The translations under genes were made by a program, and so were the position numbers. A stretch of 10,505 nucleotides of DNA from Lachnospiraceae bacterium (GTDB lineage Bacteria > Bacillota_A > Clostridia > Lachnospirales > Lachnospiraceae), in assembly GCA_024683935.1 (NCBI GenBank), contig JAIKXV010000010.1, positions 1 through 10,505 on the forward strand, written 5' to 3'. Shown one piece after another: positions 1 through 6,667 of the stretch. Positions within the stretch are counted from its first letter, which is position 1. Every line of letters begins with the position of its first letter. A model generated the notes under the pieces. It had not been told where the DNA came from. It did no database searches and was given only the letters and a program-made list of their open reading frames with translations.

Positions 1-246
1 AAGAGTGAAAGCTGGCTTATGCTTGCGATCGAGGGAGATGTGCCCATGTATTTCAGGGGTGATGATTCCGAACCGACCGCATTTATCGAGGTAAAGATCT
101 TCGGAGATGCGTCCCGTGATGTATACAGCAGTATGACAAAGGAACTCACGGCTATATACGGGGATCTTTTCGGAATATCACCTGATCATATGTATATCAG
201 GTATTTCGGCTCCGACGACTGGGGCTGGAACGGAAACAATTTCTGA
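1..246 (+). CDS. MIF-like tautomerase family protein, 3' part (5' end outside window)
   Basis: The reading frame is open from base 1 (K-S-E-S-W-L-M...) to a TGA at 244-246, so the 5' part lies outside the window; the internal ATG at 19 is not the true start. The pattern KSE-x-W/Y-L-M, a hydrophobic strand, then an F-R-G-x-x-x-x-P-x-A-x-x-E segment and the C-terminal YIRYFGSDDWGWNGNNF matches the second half of the macrophage migration inhibitory factor / phenylpyruvate tautomerase family (about 115 residues; about 81 seen here). Family members are small cytoplasmic trimers with N-terminal Pro-1 as catalytic base; that residue is not in the window, so tautomerase activity cannot be judged. Only 18 bases separate it from aat, suggesting co-transcription. 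Substrate is unknown. Confidence 0.85.
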   Translation, partial: KSESWLMLAIEGDVPMYFRGDDSEPTAFIEVKIFGDASRDVYSSMTKELTAIYGDLFGISPDHMYIRYFGSDDWGWNGNNF

Positions 247-264
247 TAAAGGATTAGGATATTC

Positions 265-918
265 ATGGAAGTATTCCGGCTTGATGAAAATGAAATAAGC
301 TTTCCGGATCCAATGTATGCGGACGAAAACGGACTGCTGGCGATAGGAGGAGATCTGTCGGTGGAGCGTCTCGTGCTGGCATACAGTAATGGGATCTTTC
401 CGTGGTACCAGGGAGATGAGCCCCTGATGTGGTGGTGTCCAAGGGAAAGATTCATTCTCCGGCCTTCCGATATTCATATTTCTCATTCGCTGAAAAAATA
501 TATAAAAAAGCACGAGATCATTTTCAAGATAGACAGGGATTTCGCCGACACCGTTCACCGCTGCAGGGTAAAAAGGGAATTCAATGAAGGTACCTGGATC
601 ACGGATGACATGGAGAAGGCTTATCTGGAGCTTTGGAAGAGAGACCTTGCCCTGAGTTTGGAATCCTATGTGGATGGTGAACTGGCCGGCGGACTGTACG
701 GTGTCTGTATGGGTAAATGCTTTTTCGGAGAAAGCATGTTCTCTGAAATGGAAAACGGTTCAAAGCTGGCACTCATAATGCTGGGAAGGCTTCTCCAGAA
801 AAACAATTTTGTCATGATCGACTGTCAGTTCCATACCGATCACCTGGAGAGTATGGGAGGACAAAGGATCAGCTGGGACGAATACAAAAGTCTGTTAAAA
901 GAAGGATTAAAAAAATGA
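265..918 (+). CDS. aat: Leucyl/phenylalanyl-tRNA-protein transferase
   Basis: Transfers Leu or Phe from aminoacyl-tRNA to the N-terminal Arg/Lys of proteins, creating a primary destabilising residue for ClpS/Clp proteolysis (established for the Aat family; cytoplasmic). The 217 residues are near the usual family length. Signature blocks are in order: GLLAIGGDLS (23-32), NGIFPWY (42-48), WWCPRER (56-62), WITDDMEKAY (111-120), GGLYGVCMGKCFFGESMFS (142-160), SKLAL (166-170) and IDCQFHTDHLESMG (185-198). The start ATG is preceded by a weak AAGGATTAGG ribosome site. It follows the MIF-like gene by 18 bases, and its stop overlaps the start of the macro-domain gene (ATGA), so translational coupling is likely. 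Aat is best known from Proteobacteria; its presence in a Clostridia-like background is less usual but the family match is clear. Confidence 0.93.
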   Translation: MEVFRLDENEISFPDPMYADENGLLAIGGDLSVERLVLAYSNGIFPWYQGDEPLMWWCPRERFILRPSDIHISHSLKKYIKKHEIIFKIDRDFADTVHRCRVKREFNEGTWITDDMEKAYLELWKRDLALSLESYVDGELAGGLYGVCMGKCFFGESMFSEMENGSKLALIMLGRLLQKNNFVMIDCQFHTDHLESMGGQRISWDEYKSLLKEGLKK

Positions 919-1445
919 GTAAGATCGAACTGATAAATGCGTCATGTGCGGACCAGACTGCCGATGCAGTGGTTAATGCGGCAAACGACGGCCTGTGGGC
1001 CGGCGGAGGGATATGCGGCGTGATCTTTAAGAAAGCCGGAATGAAAGAACTGACAGACGCCTGCAGTAAATACAAGACGCCGTTGAAAGACGGGGATGCG
1101 GTCATAACTCCTGCGTTTAATATGAAGAATGCAAAAGCGATAATTCATGCGGTGGGTCCGAATTTCGGATACACACCCGAAGCGTTTAAGGAGTTATTTA
1201 ACGCTTATTATAATTCCATGAAGGTTTTGAAAAATAACGGATATCACAGTATTTCCTTTCCTCTGATAAGCTCCGGTATATTTGGCGGCAATCTCAGTAA
1301 CCCCGCAGGAGAATCCGCAAAGCAGTGTCTACTGGCTTACAGGCAGTTTACGGAGGATTATCCTGAGTATGATATCGATGTGAAGCTTTGCGCGTTTACA
1401 TCATCCGAGATGGAAGCTGCATCTGAAGAGTTTAAGAAACAATAA
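915..1445 (+). CDS. Macro-domain protein (ADP-ribose binding / deacylase-like)
   Basis: The 176 residues form one macro domain. Visible motifs are VVNAAND (19-25), the glycine-rich ligand loop AGGGICGVIFKKAG (29-42), AIIHAVGP (75-82) and the phosphate-binding loop SSGIFGG (119-125). Family members bind ADP-ribose and many hydrolyse O-acetyl-ADP-ribose, ADP-ribose-1''-phosphate or ADP-ribosyl-protein bonds. The Asn in NAAN and the glycine-rich loop are retained, so activity is plausible, but the substrate cannot be told from sequence. The start codon overlaps the aat stop as ATGA, with AGAAGGA about 8 bases upstream inside aat acting as ribosome site. It probably belongs to the MIF-like/aat operon. 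The gene faces the DUF218 gene 41 bases away; no convincing terminator is seen between them. Confidence 0.9.
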   Translation: MSKIELINASCADQTADAVVNAANDGLWAGGGICGVIFKKAGMKELTDACSKYKTPLKDGDAVITPAFNMKNAKAIIHAVGPNFGYTPEAFKELFNAYYNSMKVLKNNGYHSISFPLISSGIFGGNLSNPAGESAKQCLLAYRQFTEDYPEYDIDVKLCAFTSSEMEAASEEFKKQ

Positions 1446-1486
1446 CAGTTCTGACAGATCTGTAGCTGAGGGCACATACTCTCCGT

Positions 1487-2536
1487 CTATAAAAGAATAA
1501 AACATGCAGCCAGAAAAACCGCTGATGTGATCACATGAACACCAGCAAACATAAGTATGATCGCGGCCATTTCCCTCAAGAATGCATTTGGCCAGAAGTA
1601 CCATTTGGTTCCGCTGCCGATCACCTGTGCATTCATCAGACCGGCTCTTCTTGCGAGCATCCCGCTCCTTAGCACATGGAAGTTTGTCGTCACGATCATA
1701 ACCTTCGCATCATTCATCTGACCGTCTATCACCTTTTTTGAAAAGATTATGTTCTCTCTGGTATTCCTCGATTTCTTTTCCGGAAATACCTCATAATCTT
1801 CCGCACTGTGGCTAAGGAGATACATTTCCATGGCGGAACCTTCGCTCATCGGTTCATCACTGCCCTGCCCTCCTGACGGAACATATTTCACAGGCTTTCC
1901 TGTTCTGATCTCCTGCTCCCAGGCAAAGCGGATAGCTCTGTTCACCCTGGCTTTCAGAAGGGGACGGACCTTGCCCTTTTTACTTATGGAGCATCCCAGT
2001 ATTATCACAAAATCCCTGTCATATACAGGCTGAACTCTCAAGACCGCATAACCTATAATACATATTGATAACACTGTGCATTCCGCATAACAGAGTAACA
2101 GTCTCAGGAAAACCATAAGCCTGCTTAAGATTTCCGGAGCCGTATTTAGCGTATTCCATAAACAATTGATGGCTATCAGATACGAAGCGCTGAATATCAG
2201 TCCCAGAAAATTACTTTTCCGGAATCCCTCTTTTTTCAGCAGAACTGCATTGCTTATACAAAGGAACAGACACAAAAAACATATGGGAATAAACAGGATC
2301 CTGGAAAACTGCCACAGGAAAGAAGCGGACATTTCCATTAATGATCTGCCTTCTGCAGCTGATGTACCGGAATATACAGACCGTCCGGTAATCAGGGCAA
2401 TAAACAGAATGATCACACTGGTCATTGCAATATTCCTGTATGCAAACGGATTTTTCCTGAAAGATCTGAGTGAAAAATAAAACAACCCCAGGCAGGCTGC
2501 AATAAGGATTATGTTAAAAAGAATGTCAACCGGCAT
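1487..2536 (-). CDS. Membrane-anchored DUF218 (YdcF/SanA-like) protein
   Basis: 349 residues. The N-terminal half has about five hydrophobic segments (roughly 3-23, 37-54, 78-100, 110-128, 140-166). It is followed by a DUF218 domain (about 174-318) with FVIILGCSISKKGKVRPLL, an R-x-x-R-A-I helix, SGGQGSDEPMSEGSAMEMYL (221-240), KSRNTRENIIFSK (255-267) and TTNFHVLRSGMLARRAG (283-299). A last hydrophobic helix ends the protein at 349. This matches the membrane-tethered YdcF-like proteins common in Firmicutes. The family has been linked to envelope or S-adenosylmethionine binding functions, but its reaction is not settled. The start lies inside the end of the upstream C26 peptidase gene (11-base overlap) with AGCAGGA as ribosome site, which points to translational coupling in the marR-headed unit. 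The topology would put the DUF218 domain between the last two membrane passes. Confidence 0.88.
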   Translation of the reverse strand: MPVDILFNIILIAACLGLFYFSLRSFRKNPFAYRNIAMTSVIILFIALITGRSVYSGTSAAEGRSLMEMSASFLWQFSRILFIPICFLCLFLCISNAVLLKKEGFRKSNFLGLIFSASYLIAINCLWNTLNTAPEILSRLMVFLRLLLCYAECTVLSICIIGYAVLRVQPVYDRDFVIILGCSISKKGKVRPLLKARVNRAIRFAWEQEIRTGKPVKYVPSGGQGSDEPMSEGSAMEMYLLSHSAEDYEVFPEKKSRNTRENIIFSKKVIDGQMNDAKVMIVTTNFHVLRSGMLARRAGLMNAQVIGSGTKWYFWPNAFLREMAAIILMFAGVHVITSAVFLAACFILL

Positions 2537-3239
2537 ATGTCCTGCTAATTTCTATGAATTTCTCAAATATCTTCCTGTTGTTTTCATCTGTCCGGAATGA
2601 AAATTCAGGATGCCATTGAAAAGCCCATACAAAACGCTTTCCCGGCATTTCAACCGCTTCTGTCAGTCCGTCCTCTGAAACAGCCATGGTTTTAAGGCTC
2701 TCTGCTTTTTCCTTTATTGCCTGATGATGATAGCTGTTCACAGACAGAGACCCTTTATTCAGCAAACCGTACAGCCCGCTGTTTTCTACGATATTAACCT
2801 TATGAGCCGGTGTATCATAGGGAGGCTTCTGATGATGTTCCACCTCAGATGAGTACTGTGTGGGAAGATCCTGGTACAGTGTTCCTCCCAGATATGCATT
2901 TATGAACTGGATCCCTCTGCATATACCAAGAACCGGCATATCCTTTTCAAGGGCATATTTCAGCAGAGTACCTTCCATCTCGTCGCGTTCTCTGCTTGCA
3001 GCAGCACATTCCGGGATCGGCTCCTCTCCGTATACTGAAGGATGAACATCATGCCCCCCGGTAAAAAGAACCCCATGTACCGTGTCAAGAAGCTGTCTTA
3101 TCGTTTCTTCATCTCCGGTCAGAGGCAGCATGACAGGTATTCCGCCTGCTTCCGTAATACCATCCATATATCCGGGAAGCATCCATAAACTGTCTTTATT
3201 TTCATCCACTAATGGTACTAACCCAATAACAGGTTTCAT
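2526..3239 (-). CDS. Gamma-glutamyl-gamma-aminobutyrate hydrolase family protein (peptidase C26)
   Basis: 237 residues, the usual length for the class I glutamine-amidotransferase-like C26 family (PuuD and relatives), which hydrolyse gamma-glutamyl amide bonds. Landmarks are MKPVIGLVPL at the start, VLFTGGHDVHPSVYGEEP (57-74), the nucleophile elbow PVLGICRGIQFINAYLGG with Cys107, VNSYHHQAI (167-175) and the QWHPE block with His210 and Glu212. The full Cys-His-Glu triad is present, so it is probably active. The exact substrate (gamma-Glu-GABA, other gamma-glutamyl compounds or folate-type polyglutamates) is not determinable, and no other Puu pathway gene is seen nearby. AAGGAG lies 9 bases before the ATG. 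It sits 46 bases after the zinc-ribbon gene and overlaps the DUF218 gene by 11 bases. Confidence 0.9.
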   Translation of the reverse strand: MKPVIGLVPLVDENKDSLWMLPGYMDGITEAGGIPVMLPLTGDEETIRQLLDTVHGVLFTGGHDVHPSVYGEEPIPECAAASRERDEMEGTLLKYALEKDMPVLGICRGIQFINAYLGGTLYQDLPTQYSSEVEHHQKPPYDTPAHKVNIVENSGLYGLLNKGSLSVNSYHHQAIKEKAESLKTMAVSEDGLTEAVEMPGKRFVWAFQWHPEFSFRTDENNRKIFEKFIEISRTYAG

Positions 3240-3285
3240 TTGATCTTTCTCCTTTTAAGATAAATTCCTCTTCCCCCATCTTCAG

Positions 3286-3783
3286 TTATTCAGATGACAT
3301 TCTGATCAGCTTAAACAGAAGGGAAAAGAATATATCCCTGATCAGATGTCTTATCAGAAAAACTATGTGAATTCCAAGGCAAGCGCCTTCAATACCCTTA
3401 AAATAGAAATATCCTGCCACCGCTCCAAGCGGAAGAAAGATGATCCCCGACATAAACAAAAGGGTCCCGGTCATAAACTGGATTATAAAGGCAGCAAGGG
3501 AAATAACGGTTGCCAGATACAGTAGCTTATTTATCCCGAACACATAGCCTGCCACTCCCAGCAAGCCCATTACCATATAAAAGATATAAGACATATGAAG
3601 AAGCCCCGCAAACGCATTTCCTATGGCTTCCTCTGTTTTGTCAGAATCTATTCTGCGTCCCGGGTTTCTGCTGTTTTTTCCTATAATGCCCCCGCACTCG
3701 GGACAGATAAGGTCATCCTTTCCGGAAACTGCCAATGGCGCAAATTCGAAATCCTTTTTACAATTCTCACAATATCTCAGCAT
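3286..3783 (-). CDS. Zinc-ribbon membrane protein of unknown function
   Basis: I do not recognise a named family. The 165-residue product begins with a short zinc ribbon: CENC (Cys5, Cys8) and CPEC (Cys27, Cys30), spaced by 18 residues. A polar, basic linker follows (about 35-55). Then come four hydrophobic segments (about 63-82, 86-104, 106-128 and 132-158, the last with RHLIRD inside or beside it). The layout is a cytosolic metal-binding head on a small helical membrane domain. The start is 5 bases after the marR stop; the ribosome site (GGGGA) is weak and distant, suggesting translation coupled to marR. Location between marR and a C26 peptidase implies MarR-linked expression. Function is unknown; it could be a small transporter-like or scaffold protein. 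Confidence 0.75.
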   Translation of the reverse strand: MLRYCENCKKDFEFAPLAVSGKDDLICPECGGIIGKNSRNPGRRIDSDKTEEAIGNAFAGLLHMSYIFYMVMGLLGVAGYVFGINKLLYLATVISLAAFIIQFMTGTLLFMSGIIFLPLGAVAGYFYFKGIEGACLGIHIVFLIRHLIRDIFFSLLFKLIRMSSE

Positions 3784-3787
3784 TCTT

Positions 3788-4195
3788 TTATTCCCCGGTC
3801 TTCAGGTTGTTCTCCACTCTTTCGAGATACTTTATCATTTCTTCTGCTTCCTTATCTGAAAACCCGTCAAATGACTGTTTTATCGCCTCATTAAACGCTC
3901 TTTCAACAGCCTCAAATACCGGTCTCGCTCCATCCTTTATATAGATGGCGTATGCCCGCTTGTCACTGTCAGGGCGTTTTCTCTCGATCAGGCCGCGCTT
4001 TTCCATATTTGACAAGACCGCTGATAGAGTGGCAGATTCGACATAACAGTTCTTAGCTATGTCCTTTTGCCGGCAACCTTCATGGGTTGCAATATAATAC
4101 ATTATCTTGGGCTGTCCTGTTTTCAGCCCAAATTCTTTTAGTTTGGTAAGTATGCTTTTCTTAAATGCCAAATGTGTGGCTAACAGCTGCTTCAT
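3788..4195 (-). CDS. MarR-family transcriptional repressor
   Basis: 135 residues from the ATG at 4195. This start is chosen because GAGGTG lies 6 bases upstream; an in-frame TTG at 4216 would add seven residues but has no comparable ribosome site. The winged helix-turn-helix covers about 27-86: GQPKIMYYIATHEGCRQKDI, recognition helix ESATLSAVLSNMEKRGLI (53-70) and the wing RPDSDKRA (74-81) with the conserved Asp and Arg. N- and C-terminal helices would form the dimer interface. The family typically binds short palindromes and releases them on binding a small, often aromatic, ligand. Two Cys (41, 50) lie in the DNA-binding domain, but redox sensing is not implied. It heads a four-gene leftward unit and is divergent from a chemoreceptor gene that carries a good operator candidate at 4383-4398. 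Confidence 0.92.
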   Translation of the reverse strand: MKQLLATHLAFKKSILTKLKEFGLKTGQPKIMYYIATHEGCRQKDIAKNCYVESATLSAVLSNMEKRGLIERKRPDSDKRAYAIYIKDGARPVFEAVERAFNEAIKQSFDGFSDKEAEEMIKYLERVENNLKTGE

Positions 4196-4291
4196 GATCG
4201 CACCTCTTTGATACAATGCATTCTCAGATCACCCTGCCTGATTGTACTTATCGAATGATCTTCATACTGCCCGTCCCGGAATGACTATATT

Positions 4292-4338
4292 TTGATGTTT
4301 ATGATAATAGAACAAAAGGTTTTATTATTCAACATCAA
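4292..4338. repeat. Imperfect inverted repeat over the marR promoter
   Basis: Perfect 8-bp arms TTGATGTT (4292-4299) and AACATCAA (4331-4338) extend inwards with a further imperfect match (GATAATAGAAC against GTTTTATTATT), leaving a short AAAAG centre. The structure contains both the -35 and -10 boxes predicted for marR. It could be an autoregulatory site or DNA that folds on transcription; coincidence in AT-rich promoter DNA is also possible. Confidence 0.4.
4304..4332 (-). promoter_or_regulatory. Predicted sigma-A promoter of marR operon
   Basis: On the - strand TTGAAT (4332-4327) and TATTAT (4309-4304) are separated by exactly 17 bases, each 5/6 or 4/6 to consensus. Transcription would begin near 4297, giving a leader of about 100 bases before the marR ATG at 4195. 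Its -35 box lies 18 bases from the -35 box of the divergent chemoreceptor promoter. Confidence 0.6.
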
Positions 4339-4350
4339 CCCTTGCTGTTT

Positions 4351-4379
4351 TTGACTTGCGGTACGATTAATGTTAAAAT
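4351..4379 (+). promoter_or_regulatory. Predicted sigma-A promoter of chemoreceptor gene
   Basis: TTGACT (4351-4356), a 17-base spacer and TAAAAT (4374-4379) make a near-consensus promoter. The expected start point, about 4386, falls inside the 16-bp palindrome at 4383-4398, and the leader is only about 30 bases long. Confidence 0.75.
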
Positions 4380-4382
4380 AAC

Positions 4383-4398
4383 AGTTAGATATCTAACT
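4383..4398. promoter_or_regulatory. Predicted MarR operator (16-bp perfect palindrome)
   Basis: AGTTAGATATCTAACT is a perfect palindrome. Its core TTAGATATCTAA has the size and TTAG/CTAA half-site form seen for MarR/SlyA-type operators (established family knowledge). It begins 4 bases after the -10 box and covers the predicted start of the chemoreceptor transcript, an ideal place for repression. The adjacent divergent MarR gene is the obvious candidate protein; binding itself is inferred. I found no second exact copy in the window. Confidence 0.75.
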
Positions 4399-4415
4399 AT
4401 TCAGGAGGAGTTGCC

Positions 4416-6137
4416 ATGAATAAACAAAAAAAGGGAAAACTACTCATTAACGTCATTTCTATTGCTCTGGGTGCGATAATCGTTGTATCCGCTGTCATCA
4501 CCATAATAGGATCTAATATCATACGTACAACATATAATGATCTTATTATCGAAGAATTAAAAGCCACCTGTGAACAGCTGGATACTGCCATATCCTCCCT
4601 CAATGATGAGGGTGACTGGTATCTGGAAGGTGATGTCCTCATGAAGGGAGACGGCATCATCATGGATGAAATAGAAGCCATGATAGACGGGCTGAACAAA
4701 GAAACCGGCATAGACTATACAGTATTCTACGGAGATACCCGTTACCTGACAACCATATATAAATCAGGCACAACAGAAAAGCTTGTCGGAACCAAAGCTT
4801 CCGATGCTGTTATATCCGCCACACTGAAAGGCGGACAGGAATACCATTCAACTGATTTAAAAATTGAAGGCATGCCTTACTTCGGATATTACTGCCCGTT
4901 ATTTAATTCAGATGGTTCCGTTGTAGGAATGGTATTTACCGGAAGAGAGACAAGTGACGTCTCCAAAGCGGTTACCCGGAGCATATTAACCATGGCCGGC
5001 ATTGCCGTATTCTCCGTTATACTTGCTGCCATTATAGGTATATGGATCGCCCTCAGAATTTCCAAACAGATGAACAGGATCGCCGAATTCATTAACACCC
5101 TCGCAGGAGGAAAACTCGGCAACGATATGGATCCTGCCATTCTTTCAAGGACCGATGAGCTCGGTGTTATTGCAGAAAGCGCGTTAAGCCTTGATGAAAA
5201 ACTGTCCGAGATAGTGGGTAATATAGGACAGGCAGCAGGCAACGTATTGAAATCAAGCACAGAGCTTGCAGATACAGCGCAGCAGATGTCCGGAACCGCC
5301 GACGGAGTTTCGGAAGCCGTACAGGAAATGGCAAGAGGCGCCACGGATCAGGCTGACAGCGTACAGAAGTCTACAGAAAACATCGGAATGCTTTCAGACG
5401 CCATCCAGAATGTTTCTGATAATGCCGAGAATCTTGCAGGTAATGCGGCGCACATGAATGATGCTTCCATACAGAGTGCCGACGCCCTGAAGAAGCTCCA
5501 GGATAACATGAACCGCATGGAAGAGGCTGTAAAGGTAATATCCGATACAATGAAGGAGACCAATTCGGCCGTTACCAAGGTTAATGAGAAGGTTGACGGT
5601 ATAACCGGCATTGCTTCACAGACCAATCTCCTTGCTCTTAATGCATCGATCGAAGCTGCCAGGGCAGGAGAACAGGGAAGAGGATTTGCGGTTGTTGCTG
5701 AGGAGATCGGTAAACTGGCTGCCGAGAGCGGCGGCACAGCAGGCGAGATCCGCGATGAAATGAGCCAGCTTCTCATACACGCCAATGATGCTACGGATAA
5801 AACCAACGAAATATCCGAGATAGGCCGGGAAGTAATATCTGTTCTCGCAGAGACAGTAGATATCATAAACGGTCTTATCGACAACGTATCCGGTACCGTA
5901 GACGGCGTTAATACCATCTCCGGACTCACAGAGGAATGTAACGCCAATAAGGAGCAGATCGTGGATGCCATGAGCTCCCTGTCTGCAATATCTGAAGAGA
6001 ATGCTGCATCCACCGAAGAAACCAGCGCATCCATGCAGGAGCTGAATGCTACGGTGAATATGCTTGCCGGTTCTGCAGAAGATCTGAACCGTATTTCAAA
6101 ACAGCTGGAAGAAGAGTTGAGTTTCTTTCAGTTATAA
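4416..6137 (+). CDS. Methyl-accepting chemotaxis protein with single-Cache-like sensor
   Basis: 573 residues, an ordinary transmembrane chemoreceptor. TM1 is about 10-32, and the extracytoplasmic sensor about 37-188 has a Cache-type fold signature: [15 protein letters not shown] (100-114), then GTKASD and [20 protein letters not shown] (152-171). TM2 is about 189-213, HAMP about 214-266, and a long coiled-coil signalling domain follows. The highly conserved hairpin tip (about 397-433) contains [20 protein letters not shown] and [15 protein letters not shown], needed for CheA/CheW contact. There is no CheR-docking pentapeptide at the C-terminus (ends SFFQL). The Cache ligand is unknown. AGGAGGAG lies 5 bases before the ATG. 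The gene has its own promoter with a MarR-type palindrome on the start site, suggesting expression only when the MarR ligand is present. Its stop overlaps the convergent thpR stop by 10 bases. Confidence 0.95.
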   Translation: MNKQKKGKLLINVISIALGAIIVVSAVITIIGSNIIRTTYNDLIIEELKATCEQLDTAISSLNDEGDWYLEGDVLMKGDGIIMDEIEAMIDGLNKETGIDYTVFYGDTRYLTTIYKSGTTEKLVGTKASDAVISATLKGGQEYHSTDLKIEGMPYFGYYCPLFNSDGSVVGMVFTGRETSDVSKAVTRSILTMAGIAVFSVILAAIIGIWIALRISKQMNRIAEFINTLAGGKLGNDMDPAILSRTDELGVIAESALSLDEKLSEIVGNIGQAAGNVLKSSTELADTAQQMSGTADGVSEAVQEMARGATDQADSVQKSTENIGMLSDAIQNVSDNAENLAGNAAHMNDASIQSADALKKLQDNMNRMEEAVKVISDTMKETNSAVTKVNEKVDGITGIASQTNLLALNASIEAARAGEQGRGFAVVAEEIGKLAAESGGTAGEIRDEMSQLLIHANDATDKTNEISEIGREVISVLAETVDIINGLIDNVSGTVDGVNTISGLTEECNANKEQIVDAMSSLSAISEENAASTEETSASMQELNATVNMLAGSAEDLNRISKQLEEELSFFQL

Positions 6138-6667
6138 CAGGGTATACAGCCTATCTCGGTATAGATCATGTCCTTCTTTCCGCGGTCTGATCTCATAAGG
6201 GATATGCTGTCCACCTTCATCCCCTCATCCGGCACATATATCTGAAAGGAGTCGGGATTTCCGGTAAAAGCTGCCTTGCGGAGAACGGTTATATGCGGAG
6301 AAAATCTCTTTTTATCAAAGGGAATCCCGTTATCCGCAAGGACATGCCGGATACGCTTAACGATATTCCCAAGCTCTCCGTTATCTTTTATCCCTGCCCA
6401 GTACAGGTCCCCAAAATTACCGAATCCGTCAAGTTCAATGTTAAACTCCTTGAAATCAATACCTTCAAGGGCATCCATCACAACCTCCGGGTTCTTATAC
6501 TCACCTATAAAAACCAGCGTCAGATGAAAGTTTTCTTCTCTTGTATAGTTACCCTTCATACCGCAGTCCCTAAGGTCCTGCTGCAGATATGAAAGAGCCT
6601 TCTTTATCCTGTCCGGAAACCGGATCGCTATAAATACAAATCCAAAAAAACAGAAAAATAACATCAT
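6128..6667 (-). CDS. thpR: RNA 2',3'-cyclic phosphodiesterase (2H family), altered N-terminus
   Basis: 179 residues as read from ATG-ATG at 6667. Both 2H catalytic motifs are present, HLTL (48-51) and HITV (125-128), with the expected spacing, and the fold matches ThpR/LigT: FIAIRFP near the start, [33 protein letters not shown] and a C-terminal DSISLMRS. The family opens 2',3'-cyclic phosphates on RNA ends. Odd feature: ThpR proteins normally begin within a few residues of the first strand (M-x-x-FIAI), whereas here an extra hydrophobic [10 protein letters not shown] precedes it, encoded antisense to the 5' end of the GGDEF remnant. No ribosome site or promoter is visible upstream. The original start may have been deleted, so expression is uncertain even though the catalytic domain is intact. 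Confidence 0.8.
   Translation of the reverse strand: MMLFFCFFGFVFIAIRFPDRIKKALSYLQQDLRDCGMKGNYTREENFHLTLVFIGEYKNPEVVMDALEGIDFKEFNIELDGFGNFGDLYWAGIKDNGELGNIVKRIRHVLADNGIPFDKKRFSPHITVLRKAAFTGNPDSFQIYVPDEGMKVDSISLMRSDRGKKDMIYTEIGCIPCYN

Noticed and set aside
178..558. Open frame of 126 codons on the - strand over aat
   Set aside because: Shadow of aat, whose family signatures are all in the + frame.
1454..1463. Palindrome ACAGATCTGT between the convergent macro-domain and DUF218 genes
   Set aside because: No T-tract on either side and no loop, so not a terminator; no promoter near it to make it an operator.
4196..4216. TTG start at 4216 for marR adding seven residues
   Set aside because: The ATG at 4195 has GAGGTG at good spacing, while TTG lacks a ribosome site; the shorter product fits MarR length.
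5348..6034. Long open frame on the - strand (228 codons) opposite the chemoreceptor
   Set aside because: Ser/Ala-rich antisense shadow of the coiled-coil repeat codons; no ribosome site and the + strand product is unmistakable.
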